64,000 bases of DNA from Lentzea guizhouensis (GTDB taxonomy: Bacteria; Actinomycetota; Actinomycetes; Mycobacteriales; Pseudonocardiaceae), in the NCBI RefSeq assembly GCF_001701025.1, contig NZ_CP016793.1:8804001-8868000 (forward strand), read 5' to 3'. Below the pieces are notes generated by a model. The model searched no databases. It saw nothing but the letters and a program-made list of their open reading frames with translations, and was not told the DNA's origin. Shown here piece by piece: positions 1 through 7,709 of the stretch (positions within the stretch are counted from its first letter, which is position 1; the number at the start of each line of letters is the position of its first letter). Made by a program: the position numbers and the translations under genes.

Positions 1-309
1 GGACGCCTCCGTCGGCACGGCCCTGGTCACCCTGATCTCGTCCATCACCAGCAGCCGCCGCACCTCCGGCCCGATCTCCTGCTGCCACCGCTCGCTCTCG
101 TACACAGCGGCGTACAGCGCGACCCGCTCCTGCTCGTCGGCGAACCGGCGGATCCACACGTACCCGTCCGGATCCTCCTCGTCCACGAAGGACGCGGTCA
201 CCGACATCCCCTTCTCCGTCTGGAACGGGATGATCGTGCCCTCCATGAACCGCACCCAGTCGTCCCGTCGTCCCGGTTGCGTCTGGTAGCGGCGGATCTC
301 GTAGAACAC
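1..309 (-). CDS. NIPSNAP family protein (3'-truncated by window edge)
   Basis: The reading frame starts at a GTG (307-309) with an AAGGAG ribosome site about 8 bases upstream. It stays open for 103 codons to the window edge, so the C-terminus is missing. The translation begins VFYEIRRYQTQPGRRDDWV and continues with WIRRFADEQER, the pattern of NIPSNAP-like dimeric alpha/beta-barrel proteins of unknown reaction. It lies 14 bases downstream of the oxidoreductase at 324-1292 on the same strand and could share its transcript. Family is fairly sure; function is unknown. Confidence 0.7.
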   Translation of the reverse strand, partial: MFYEIRRYQTQPGRRDDWVRFMEGTIIPFQTEKGMSVTASFVDEEDPDGYVWIRRFADEQERVALYAAVYESERWQQEIGPEVRRLLVMDEIRVTRAVPTEAS

Positions 310-323
310 CGAGTGACTCCTTC

Positions 324-1292
324 TCAGGCTTGAACGCGCAGGACGAGCTTGCCACGGGTGCGGTTCGACTCGCCGCGGCGGTGCGCCTCCGCGACCTGGT
401 CGAGCGCGAACGTCTCCGCGACCTCCACGTGCACCCCGCCTGCGTCGATCAGCTCGGCGATCCGGGTCAACGCCGGACCGTCCGGCTCCACGAGGAACGG
501 CGAGACGCGCATGCCCTTCGCCTCGCCCGCGGCTGCCAGCTCCGGGGCCACGCCGCCGGGAACCGCGACGAGCAGCCCGCCGGGCCGCAGCACGTCGAGC
601 GAGCGCGTGCTGGTGCTGTCGCGGGTGTCGCCGACGAGGTCGATCACCACGTCGACGTCGGAGATCGCTTCCTCGAAGCGGACCTCGGTGTAGTCGACGA
701 CCTCGTCGGCGCCGAGCCCGGTGAGCCACTCGTGGCCAGTGGCGCGGGCGGTGCCGATCACGTGGGCACCGAGGTGCTTGGCGAACTGGACGGCGAGGTG
801 GCCGACACCACCGGCGGCGGCGTGGACCAGGACGTGCTGGCCCGCGGTGACGTGGGCGGTGTCGACCAGGGCCTGCCACGCGGTCAGCGCGGCGAGCGGG
901 ACTCCGGCCGCCTGGTCGTGGCTCGCGGCGGCGGGCTTGCGGGCGAACTGGCGGGCCGGGGCGGTCACGTACTCGGCGTAGGCGCTCGCCGCACGCGGGA
1001 ACCACGGCATGCCGTAGACCTCGTCGCCCTCCTTCAGCGTGGTGACGCCGAAGCCGACCTTCTCCACGACGCCGGAGACGTCCCAGCCGAGGATGAACGG
1101 CGGCTCGCCCAGCACCCCCGCCATGCCACCGCCCGCGCGGGTCTTCCAGTCCACCGGGTTGATGCCCGCCGCGTGCACCTTCACCCTGACCTCGGTCGGC
1201 AGCGGTTCCGGGCGCGGCACCTCCCGCACCGAGAGCACCTCAGGGCCGCCGATGACGTCCTGGACGACGGCGCGCATCACTGAGTCGGACAC
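324..1292 (-). CDS. NADP-dependent quinone oxidoreductase (MDR superfamily, QOR-like)
   Basis: A 322-residue medium-chain dehydrogenase/reductase without the zinc ligands of alcohol dehydrogenases. The GroES-like N-terminal half contains AAGINPVDWKTR. The Rossmann half has the NADPH-binding AAAGGVGHLAVQFAK near residue 158. Such enzymes reduce quinones or enals with NADPH in the cytosol. The GTG start has GGGAG six bases upstream; an internal ATG at codon 6 is an alternative. It is divergent from an HxlR regulator with two inverted repeats between them. The same arrangement is known for the redox-sensing QorR/qor2 pair of corynebacteria, so quinone-stress induction is likely but inferred. Confidence 0.85.
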   Translation of the reverse strand: MSDSVMRAVVQDVIGGPEVLSVREVPRPEPLPTEVRVKVHAAGINPVDWKTRAGGGMAGVLGEPPFILGWDVSGVVEKVGFGVTTLKEGDEVYGMPWFPRAASAYAEYVTAPARQFARKPAAASHDQAAGVPLAALTAWQALVDTAHVTAGQHVLVHAAAGGVGHLAVQFAKHLGAHVIGTARATGHEWLTGLGADEVVDYTEVRFEEAISDVDVVIDLVGDTRDSTSTRSLDVLRPGGLLVAVPGGVAPELAAAGEAKGMRVSPFLVEPDGPALTRIAELIDAGGVHVEVAETFALDQVAEAHRRGESNRTRGKLVLRVQA

Positions 1293-1350
1293 TGTGAACT
1301 CCCTGGAGTTGATCTCTTGCTTGGCTCCAGCACGGTATCGCCGTGGTTAT

Positions 1351-1387
1351 AGTTACCCGCAAGGGCAACTACTTCCCATTGGGAAGT
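1351..1387. promoter_or_regulatory. Two adjacent inverted repeats, probable HxlR operators
   Basis: At 1351-1370 is AGTTaCCC-N4-GGGcAACT, and directly adjoining at 1371-1387 is the perfect dyad ACTTCCC-ATT-GGGAAGT. Both lie in the 115-base divergent region between the oxidoreductase and the HxlR gene, close to the regulator start. Autoregulation plus control of the oxidoreductase is the natural reading. Binding is inferred. Confidence 0.6.
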
Positions 1388-1407
1388 GTCGAGGTGAGGG
1401 GCTTGCG

Positions 1408-1797
1408 ATGACGACAGTGTGCCTGACTGGGCAACACGCCGACCACGACGTGTACGCCGCGCAGTGCCCGTGCCGGGCGATGCTCGACCTGCTGGCGAAC
1501 AAGTGGTCGGCGCTCGCGATCGGCGCGCTGGAGGAGGGACCGCAGCGGTTCGGGCAGCTGCAGCGGCACCTGCAGGGGGTCAGCCCGAAGGTGCTCACCC
1601 AGACCCTGCGCCGGCTGGAGGAGTTCGGCCTGGTCGACCGCACCGTCTACCCCGCCGTGCCGTTGCACGTCGAGTACTCGCTCACCGAGCTCGGGCACAG
1701 CGCGGCCGTCCCGCTGCGGATGCTGCGCGTGTGGGTCGAGGACAACATCGACGACGCCGCGCGGGGCGGCGCACCGGCCGCCTCCTGCGCGACCTGA
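1408..1797 (+). CDS. HxlR/DUF24-family winged-helix regulator (QorR-like)
   Basis: A 129-residue single-domain HxlR regulator. The core NKWSALAIGALEEGPQRFGQL and the recognition-helix region GVSPKVLTQTLRRLEEFGLV are clear. Cysteines at positions 5, 20 and 22 (AAQCPCRAML) precede the DNA-binding domain. Related redox sensors such as QorR and HypR use an N-terminal cysteine for thiol sensing, so oxidant or quinone sensing is plausible. It is divergent from the quinone oxidoreductase and its stop lies one base from the convergent paaK stop. ATG 1408 was chosen because the family starts shortly before the CP motif; upstream in-frame codons cross the operators. Confidence 0.85.
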   Translation: MTTVCLTGQHADHDVYAAQCPCRAMLDLLANKWSALAIGALEEGPQRFGQLQRHLQGVSPKVLTQTLRRLEEFGLVDRTVYPAVPLHVEYSLTELGHSAAVPLRMLRVWVEDNIDDAARGGAPAASCAT

Positions 1798-1798
1798 C

Positions 1799-3127
1799 TC
1801 AGCGGCGCGGGCGGTTGTCCACGATCCGCTTCATCTTGCCGACCGAGCGCTCGATCCCGCCCGGCGCAACGACCTCCACCGCGACCGTGACGCCGATGGA
1901 GTTCTTCACGAGCCGCTGGAGCTCGGCCCCGGCGTCACCGGCTGCGACATCACCTTCTGCGACATCACCTTCTGGAGCGCCCTCGCGGTGCTCCACCAGG
2001 ACGGTCAGGTCGTCGAGGCTGCCCGTGCGGCTCAGCACGCACTGGAAGTGCGGCGACAGCACGGGAACGCGCAGGATCAGCTCCTCGATCTGGGTCGGGA
2101 AGAGGTTCACGCCGCGCAGGATGATCATGTCGTCGGTGCGGCCGGTGATCTTCTCGATCCGCCGCATCGTCCGCGCGGTGCCGGGCAGCAGCCTCGTCAG
2201 GTCGCGGGTGCGGTAGCGGACGACCGGCATGGCCTGCTTGGTGAGCGAGGTGAACACGAGCTCGCCCTCCTCGCCGTCGGGCAGCACCTCGCCGGTGACC
2301 GGGTCGACGACCTCCGGGTAGAAGTGGTCCTCCCAGACGTGCAGGCCGTCCTTGGTCTCCACGCACTCGCTGGCCACACCCGGCCCGATCACCTCGGACA
2401 GCCCGTAGATGTCGACGGCGTGCATGTCGAGGCGGCGTTCCACCTCGGCACGCATGTCGTTGGTCCACGGTTCGGCGCCGAAGATGCCGACCTTCAACGA
2501 CGTCGAGCGCGGGTCGATCCCCTGGCGCTCCATCTCGTCGATGATCGACAGCATGTACGACGGCGTCACCATGATGATGTCCGGCTCGAAGTCGCGGATC
2601 AGCTGCACCTGGCGTTCGGTCATGCCGCCGGACACCGGAACCACGGTGCAGCCCAACAGTTCCGCGCCCGCGTGCGCGCCGAGCCCGCCGGTGAACAGGC
2701 CGTAGCCGTAGGCGTTGTGCAGGACGTGCCCGGCCCGGCCGCCGGCGGCGCGGATGCTGCGCGCCACCACGGAAGCCCACGTGTCGAGGTCGTCCCGCGT
2801 GTAGCCGACGACCGTCGGACGGCCGGTGGTGCCGGAGGACGCGTGCACGCGGACGACTTCCTCGCGCGGCACCGCGAACATGCCGAACGGGTAGTTCTCG
2901 CGCAAATCGGCCTTGGTGGTGAACGGCAGCTTCGCCAGGTCCTCCAACGACTTCACGTCGTCGGGGTGCACGCCGGCCGCGTCGAAGGAGGCGCGGTAGT
3001 GCGGCACGTTGGTGTAGGCGTGCCGGACGGACCACCGCAGCCGTTCGAGCTGCACCGCCCGCAGCTCGTCCACCGACGCCGTCTCGATCGGCTCCAGGTC
3101 GCCCGGCGCCGGGCTCAGGTCCAGCAT
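1799..3127 (-). CDS. paaK: Phenylacetate-CoA ligase
   Basis: A 442-residue adenylate-forming enzyme, the usual PaaK length. It activates phenylacetate, or a related aryl acid, to its CoA thioester using ATP. The AMP-binding signature HASSGTTGRPTVVGYT lies near residue 96. Other PaaK blocks are HNAYGYGLFTGGLGAH, YGLSEVIGPGVASEC and the C-terminal hinge TGRTDDMIILRGVN. A low-complexity Glu/Gly/Asp/Ala insert precedes the C-terminal domain. ATG 3127 has GAGGAGG seven bases upstream; the longer upstream frame is not PaaK-like. It follows the bkd operon on the same strand after about 100 bases and may be co-transcribed. The other paa genes are absent here. Confidence 0.9.
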   Translation of the reverse strand: MLDLSPAPGDLEPIETASVDELRAVQLERLRWSVRHAYTNVPHYRASFDAAGVHPDDVKSLEDLAKLPFTTKADLRENYPFGMFAVPREEVVRVHASSGTTGRPTVVGYTRDDLDTWASVVARSIRAAGGRAGHVLHNAYGYGLFTGGLGAHAGAELLGCTVVPVSGGMTERQVQLIRDFEPDIIMVTPSYMLSIIDEMERQGIDPRSTSLKVGIFGAEPWTNDMRAEVERRLDMHAVDIYGLSEVIGPGVASECVETKDGLHVWEDHFYPEVVDPVTGEVLPDGEEGELVFTSLTKQAMPVVRYRTRDLTRLLPGTARTMRRIEKITGRTDDMIILRGVNLFPTQIEELILRVPVLSPHFQCVLSRTGSLDDLTVLVEHREGAPEGDVAEGDVAAGDAGAELQRLVKNSIGVTVAVEVVAPGGIERSVGKMKRIVDNRPRR

Positions 3128-3230
3128 CGCGTCCTCCTCGGTCGCCCGTTGCCCGGCACGGTAGTTGACCGAACGAACATCCGGTGAGGGACGTCCGGCA
3201 TGACCGGCGATGGCGAACCACCGCCGACCG

Positions 3231-4959
3231 CTACAGGTCCGCCAGCGCCGACTTGGGGTTCTCGACGCAGTCGGCGACGAACCGGATGAACCCGCCCGCC
3301 GTACCACCGTCGCAGACCCGGTGGTCGAACACGAGCGACAGCTGCACGATGTGCCGCACCGCGATCTCACCGTCGACCACCCACGGCCGGGGCAGGATGC
3401 GGCCCATGCCGAGGATCGCGACCTCGGGGTGGTTGATGATCGCGGCGCTGCCGTCGACGCCGAGCACCCCGTAGTTGTTGAGGGTGAACGAACCCGAGCT
3501 GAGCTCGGCGGCGGTGGCGGTGCCCTCGCGCGCGGCGGTGGTGAGGCGGCGGATCTCGGCGTCGAGGCCGCGCATGCTCAGCCGGTGCGCGTCCTTGACG
3601 GCCGGGACGACGAGACCGCGCTCGGTCTGCGCGGCCAGCCCGAGGTTGACGCCGTCGAGGTGGGTGATCTCGCCGCGCTCGGTGTCGACGCGGGAGTTCA
3701 GCTCGGGGAAGCGGGCGAGTCCGGCCACCACGAAGCGGGCGACCATGGCGAGGATTCCAGGTGCCGCACCGGTTTCCTTCAGTTCGGTGCGGAGGTCGAG
3801 CAGGGCGGTGGCGTCCACGTCGACCCAGGTGGTCGCTTCGGGGATCTCGGTGCGGCTGCGGGTGAGGGTGGTGGTGACGGCCTTGCGCAGGCCGGTCAGC
3901 GGCACTCGGGTGCGGATGGGGAGGCCGGTGCGCTGGTCGACGTGGCTCGCGGCGGGGACGGCCGGTGCGGGGGTGGCCGACGCGGGCGAGACCGGCGCCG
4001 GGCAGCAGGTGCGGAGCCAGCCGGTGCGGGCGAGACCGGCGGGGCAGCAGGCGCGGGGGGGGGCGGATGCGGGCACGGCGAACGCGGCTTCGACGTCGCG
4101 TCGGGTGATCAGGCCGTCGGGCCGGTGCCGGTCAGCGCGGTGAGGTCGACGCCGTTGTCCCGGGCGAGCCGGCGCACGATCGGTGACTGGACGGCGGGGC
4201 GTTCGCCGTTGCGTGCGGGTGAAGCGGCGGCGGGTGCGGCGGTAGCCGCAGGCGCGGCGGTAGCCGCAGGCGCGGCGGTAGCCGCAGGCGCGGCGGTAGC
4301 CGCAGGCGGCGGTAGCCGCAGGCGCGGCGGTAGCCGCAGGCGCGGCGGTAGCCGCAGGCGCGGCGGTAGCCGCAGGCGCGGCGGTAGCCGCAGGCGGCGG
4401 TAGCCGCAGGCGCGCGGTAGCCGCAGGCGCGGCGGTAGCCGCAGGCGCGGCGGTAGCCGCAGGCGGCGGTAGCCGCAGGCGCGGCGGCGGGTGCGGCAAC
4501 AGCGGCGGCGCAGGTGCGGCGGCGGTGCGGCAACAGCGGCGCAGGTGCGGCGGCGGGTGCGGCAGCGCCCTTCCTCCTGCGGCGCCGCGAGGTGCTCGTC
4601 TCCGCGGTGCCGTACCCGATCAGGACGTTGCCGGATCCGGCCCGCTCCTCCTCGACGTACGTCTGCGCGGCCGCCTGTGCGGTCGCCTGCGGGGCGACGT
4701 CCACCGGCGCCACCGGCTGCCCGGCGCTCACCGAGATCAACGGCGACCCCACCTGCAGCGTCGCGCCCTCCTCCCCGTGCAGCTGCGCGATCACGCCACC
4801 GAACGGCGAGGGCACTTCGACCATCGCCTTGGCCGTCTCGACCTCGGCGACCGGTTCGTCCACCGCCACCGGGTCGCCGGTGCGCACCAGCCACCGGACC
4901 AGCACGGCCTCGGTCAGGCCCTCGCCGAGGTCGGGCAGGTCGAACACCCTGGTGCTCAT
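3231..4959 (-). pseudogene. bkdC: Branched-chain 2-oxoacid dehydrogenase E2 (lipoyl acyltransferase), frame-interrupted
   Basis: All E2 domains are present but in three frames. The lipoyl domain, with the lipoylated lysine in EVETAKAMVEV, reads from ATG 4959. The E1/E3-binding domain SPIVRRLARDNGVDLTALTG lies at about 4128-4190. The catalytic domain ends at 3231 with the active-site HRVCDGG. Between lipoyl and binding domains is a 14-copy 18-base tandem repeat encoding an Ala/Pro linker, in which four copies have lost one or two bases. A further shift falls at about 4118, and two compensating shifts flank a nine-G run near 4060. The ATG overlaps the E1beta TGA. Sequencing error or repeat slippage is likelier than decay, because all domains are conserved. 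Confidence 0.8.
4241..4485. repeat. 18-bp minisatellite in the E2 linker (14 units)
   Basis: Fourteen tandem copies of GGTAGCCGCAGGCGCGGC. On the coding strand one unit reads Ala-Ala-Pro-Ala-Ala-Thr, a typical flexible E2 linker. Units 4, 9 and 13 (4295-4310, 4383-4398, 4452-4467) are 16 bases long and unit 10 (4399-4415) is 17, so the frame changes four times. Degenerate relatives of the unit continue to about 4565. Confidence 0.9.
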
Positions 4960-5945
4960 GCGGCGTCCTCCCACTGCAGCGTGTCGACGGCGTCCAGCAC
5001 CCGGTCCACGCCCGGCAGGAAGTGGTGCTCCAGCTTCGGTGGCGGGTAGGGGATGTCGAAGCCCGTGACGCGGCGGACCGGTGCCTCCAGGTGGTGGAAG
5101 CAGCGCTCGCCGACCCGTGCCGCGACCTCCGAGGCCACCGACGCGAAGCCGGGTGCCTCGGCGACCACGACCGCGCGGCCGGTGCGGCGGACCTCGGCGC
5201 AGACCGTCTCGTCGTCGAACGGGACGATCGAGCGCAGGTCGACCACGCCGAGGTCCCTGCCCTCGGTCGCGGCCTGCGCGGCGGCGGCCAGGGCGACCGG
5301 GACGGACGGGCCGTAGGCGATCAGGGTGGCGTCGCGGCCGGGGCGGCGGACGACCGCGCGGCCGATCGGCGGGACCGGCAAGGAGATGTCCACCTCCTCC
5401 CTGGCGAAGTAGTGCTTCTTGGGTTCCAGGAAGACGACCGGGTCGGAACCGGCGATCGCTGCTCGCAGCAGGCCGTAGGCGTCGGCGTTGGTGGCCGGTG
5501 CAACGACGGTCAGGCCCGGCGTGTGCGCGTAGTAGGCCTCGGACGAGTCGCAGTGGTGTTCCACGCCGCCGATGCCGCCGGCGTAGGGGACGCGGATGAC
5601 GATCGGCAGCCGCACCTTGCCGCGGGTGCGGTTGCCCATCTTCGCGACGTGGCTGACGATCTGCTCGAACGCCGGGTAGGCGAAGGCGTCGAACTGCATC
5701 TCGACGACCGGGCGCAGGCCGTTCATGGCCATGCCGACCGCCATGCCGACGATGCCGGACTCGGCGAGCGGGGTGTCGAAGACGCGGTTCTCGCCGAACT
5801 CGCGGTGCAGCCCGTCGGTCACCCGGAAGACCCCGCCCAGCTGCGCCACGTCCTCGCCGAACACGACCACGGAGTCGTCCTCGGTGATCGCGTCGCGCAA
5901 CGCGGCGTTGATCGCCTGCGCCATCGTCATCTTCTCGGCGCTCAT
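4956..5945 (-). CDS. bkdB: Branched-chain 2-oxoacid dehydrogenase E1 beta subunit
   Basis: A 329-residue transketolase-like beta subunit that pairs with E1alpha to decarboxylate the oxoacids of Val, Leu and Ile. The E1beta blocks VVVFGEDVAQLGGVFRVTDG, PLAESGIVGMAVGMA and EMQFDAFAYPAFEQIV are intact. GGVEHHCDSSEAYYAHTPGL favours the branched-chain type over pyruvate dehydrogenase, which usually has H-S-Q-S-P-E-A-Y-F. The start codon shares one base with the E1alpha stop (TGATG) and the stop overlaps the E2 start (ATGA), so the three subunits are translationally coupled. In actinomycetes this complex also supplies branched acyl-CoA starters. Confidence 0.9.
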   Translation of the reverse strand: MSAEKMTMAQAINAALRDAITEDDSVVVFGEDVAQLGGVFRVTDGLHREFGENRVFDTPLAESGIVGMAVGMAMNGLRPVVEMQFDAFAYPAFEQIVSHVAKMGNRTRGKVRLPIVIRVPYAGGIGGVEHHCDSSEAYYAHTPGLTVVAPATNADAYGLLRAAIAGSDPVVFLEPKKHYFAREEVDISLPVPPIGRAVVRRPGRDATLIAYGPSVPVALAAAAQAATEGRDLGVVDLRSIVPFDDETVCAEVRRTGRAVVVAEAPGFASVASEVAARVGERCFHHLEAPVRRVTGFDIPYPPPKLEHHFLPGVDRVLDAVDTLQWEDAA

Positions 5946-7021
5946 CAGGCCTCCTCGAACTCGAGCTCGGCCCGCAGCGCCGCGCGCTGTTCCGCCAGCT
6001 GCGGCGTGGGGGTGGAGTGGACGTGGGCGAAGATCTCCTCGGGGTCGACGGGCGTCTCGCCGCCGACTCCGGCGCGCACCGCCGCGGCCATCTCCTCCGC
6101 GGCCGCGGTGATCTCCTCCTCGCGCCGGGCGTCGAGCGCGCCCACCGCGGTCAGGTAGGTCCGGACCCGCAGCAGCGGATCACGCGGGAGCCACTCGCTC
6201 ACCTCGTCGTCGGCGCGGTACCGGCTGGCGTCGTCGGCGTTGGTGTGCGACTCGATGCGGTAGGTGTCGGCCTCGACCAGCGTCGGCCCCTCCCCTGCTC
6301 GGGCACGGGCGACGGCCTCGCCGAGCACCTTCTCGAGCGCCGGCAGGTCGTTGCCGTCGACCCGCACGCCGGGCATGCCGTAGCCGATCGCCTTGGCCGC
6401 GAGCGAGGGCGCGACCGACTGGCGCGCGAGCGGTACCGAGATCGCGTACTTGTTGTTCTGCACGAAGAACACCACCGGTGCGCGGAACACGGCGGCGAAG
6501 TTGCAGGCCTCGTGGAAGTCGCCCTCGCTGGTCGCGCCGTCACCGCACAGCGCCATCACGACCGTGTCCTCGCCCTTGAGGCGTGCGGCGTGACCGACGC
6601 CGACCGCGTGCAGCAGCTGCGTCGCGAGCGGGGTGGCCTGAGGCGCGACCTTGTGCACGTTCGGGTCGTAGCCGCAGTGCCAGTCGCCGCGCAGCAGCGT
6701 GAGCACCTCGACCGGGTCGACCCCGCGGGCGGCGATAGCGGCCGTGTCGCGGTAGGTCGGGAACAGCCAGTCGCCGTCCGCGAGCACCGACGTGCAGGCG
6801 ACCTGGCACGCCTCCTGTCCGCGTGAGGACGGGTAGACGGCCAACCGTCCCTGCCGGACCAACGCGCCGCACTGCTCGTTCAGCCGGCGGGCGAACACGA
6901 GCTTGCGGTACCCCTCGGCCAACGCCTCGACGTCCGGCTTCGGCGCTCCCCTGACCAGCCGGCCCTTCTCGTCCAGCAGCCGGGCCGGGGTGATGGCCGC
7001 CTTGAGCTGACCGGCACTCAT
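5945..7021 (-). CDS. bkdA: Branched-chain 2-oxoacid dehydrogenase E1 alpha subunit
   Basis: A 358-residue thiamine-diphosphate subunit. The ThDP motif GDGATSEGDFHEACNFAAVF is followed by VQNN. The phosphorylation-loop region YRIESHTNADDASRYR is also typical. ATG 7021 was preferred over the upstream GTG-type start because GGAGGTG lies just upstream. It is the first gene of the bkd operon. The roughly 160 bases before it hold repeats shared with the divergent Lrp-type regulator. The clean alpha and beta frames contrast with the broken E2 frame and argue that the operon is functional. Confidence 0.9.
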   Translation of the reverse strand: MSAGQLKAAITPARLLDEKGRLVRGAPKPDVEALAEGYRKLVFARRLNEQCGALVRQGRLAVYPSSRGQEACQVACTSVLADGDWLFPTYRDTAAIAARGVDPVEVLTLLRGDWHCGYDPNVHKVAPQATPLATQLLHAVGVGHAARLKGEDTVVMALCGDGATSEGDFHEACNFAAVFRAPVVFFVQNNKYAISVPLARQSVAPSLAAKAIGYGMPGVRVDGNDLPALEKVLGEAVARARAGEGPTLVEADTYRIESHTNADDASRYRADDEVSEWLPRDPLLRVRTYLTAVGALDARREEEITAAAEEMAAAVRAGVGGETPVDPEEIFAHVHSTPTPQLAEQRAALRAELEFEEA

Positions 7022-7061
7022 CCGCACCTCCACGAGCAGTTGCACCAGGCCCGAATGTTGC

Positions 7062-7113
7062 CTAGATCAGCCGCCAATCGACTAGATCCACGCGAAAGTG
7101 CGAGACGATTGGC
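7062..7113. promoter_or_regulatory. Repeats in the bkdA / Lrp divergent promoter region
   Basis: A direct repeat CTAGATC occurs at 7062-7068 and 7082-7088, 20 bases apart. An inverted pair GCCAATCG (7073-7080) and CGATTGGC (7106-7113) is interleaved with it. Arrays of spaced short sites suit the multimeric Lrp/AsnC regulator encoded next door. Binding is inferred. Confidence 0.45.
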
Positions 7114-7181
7114 TTCAAGCGTCGATTCAGCTGATCCAGTTGGACCGCCGGGCCGCCCTTTTGCCCTCGGGAGTGAGACAC

Positions 7182-7619
7182 GTGGACACGGAGCTGGACG
7201 ACATCGACCGCCGGATCCTGCGCGAGCTGGAGGCGGACGGCAGGTTGTCCGGGCGTGCGCTGGCCGAGCGCGTGACGATCTCGCGCGCCAACGCCTACGC
7301 CCGGTTCGAGCGCCTGGTGGCGGACGGGGTGATCACCGGTTTCACCGCGCGGGTCGACCCGGTGAAGGTCGGGCTGACGACGTCGGCGTACGTGGCGATG
7401 ACGGTGCGGCAGAACAACTGGCGCGATCTGCAGGTCCAGCTGCGCGCGATCCCGGAGGTGCGGCACATGGCGCTCATGGGTGGCGAGTTCGACGTGATGC
7501 TGCTGGTGCGGGCGGAGGACAACAACGCGCTGCGCCGGGTGGTCCTGGAGCAGCTGCAGACGATCCCCGGTGTGCTGTCGACGAAGACGTTCCTGATCTT
7601 CGAGGACGCCGGGAACTGA
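7182..7619 (+). CDS. bkdR: Lrp/AsnC-family regulator, probable BkdR
   Basis: A 145-residue Lrp/AsnC protein. The N-terminal helix-turn-helix DIDRRILRELEADGRLSGRA is followed by SRANAYARFERLVADGVITG. The C-terminal RAM ligand domain contains VRHMALMGGEFDVMLLVRAED. GTG 7182 has GGGAG upstream and gives the normal length; the longer frame from 7098 would code across the repeat region. Lrp-type activators next to bkd operons respond to branched-chain amino acids in several bacteria, so the same role is inferred here from the divergent position. Confidence 0.85.
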   Translation: MDTELDDIDRRILRELEADGRLSGRALAERVTISRANAYARFERLVADGVITGFTARVDPVKVGLTTSAYVAMTVRQNNWRDLQVQLRAIPEVRHMALMGGEFDVMLLVRAEDNNALRRVVLEQLQTIPGVLSTKTFLIFEDAGN

Positions 7620-7642
7620 GTCGCGCGTCACATCCGGTGGAA

Positions 7643-7660
7643 GCTGACACCGGTGTCAGC
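7643..7660. promoter_or_regulatory. Perfect 18-bp palindrome upstream of the MDR oxidoreductase
   Basis: GCTGACACCGGTGTCAGC is its own reverse complement. It lies 50 bases before the oxidoreductase start and includes a -35-like CTGACA. MerR-family operators are palindromes of this size inside the promoter spacer, and a MerR gene lies just downstream of the oxidoreductase. The pairing of site and regulator is inferred. Confidence 0.6.
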
Positions 7661-7709
7661 GCATAGCTTCGAACTGTCAGCGAGGTCAACGGTTCAGGAG
7701 CTGTTCACA

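Noticed and set aside
3128..3230. PaaR-type operator upstream of paaK
   Set aside because: ACCGAACGAAC followed by a CCGGT is suggestive, but no clean dyad is formed and no paaR gene is nearby.
4241..4485. CRISPR-like appearance of the 18-bp repeat
   Set aside because: The units are directly adjacent with no unique spacers, and they encode a typical E2 linker. No cas genes occur in the window.
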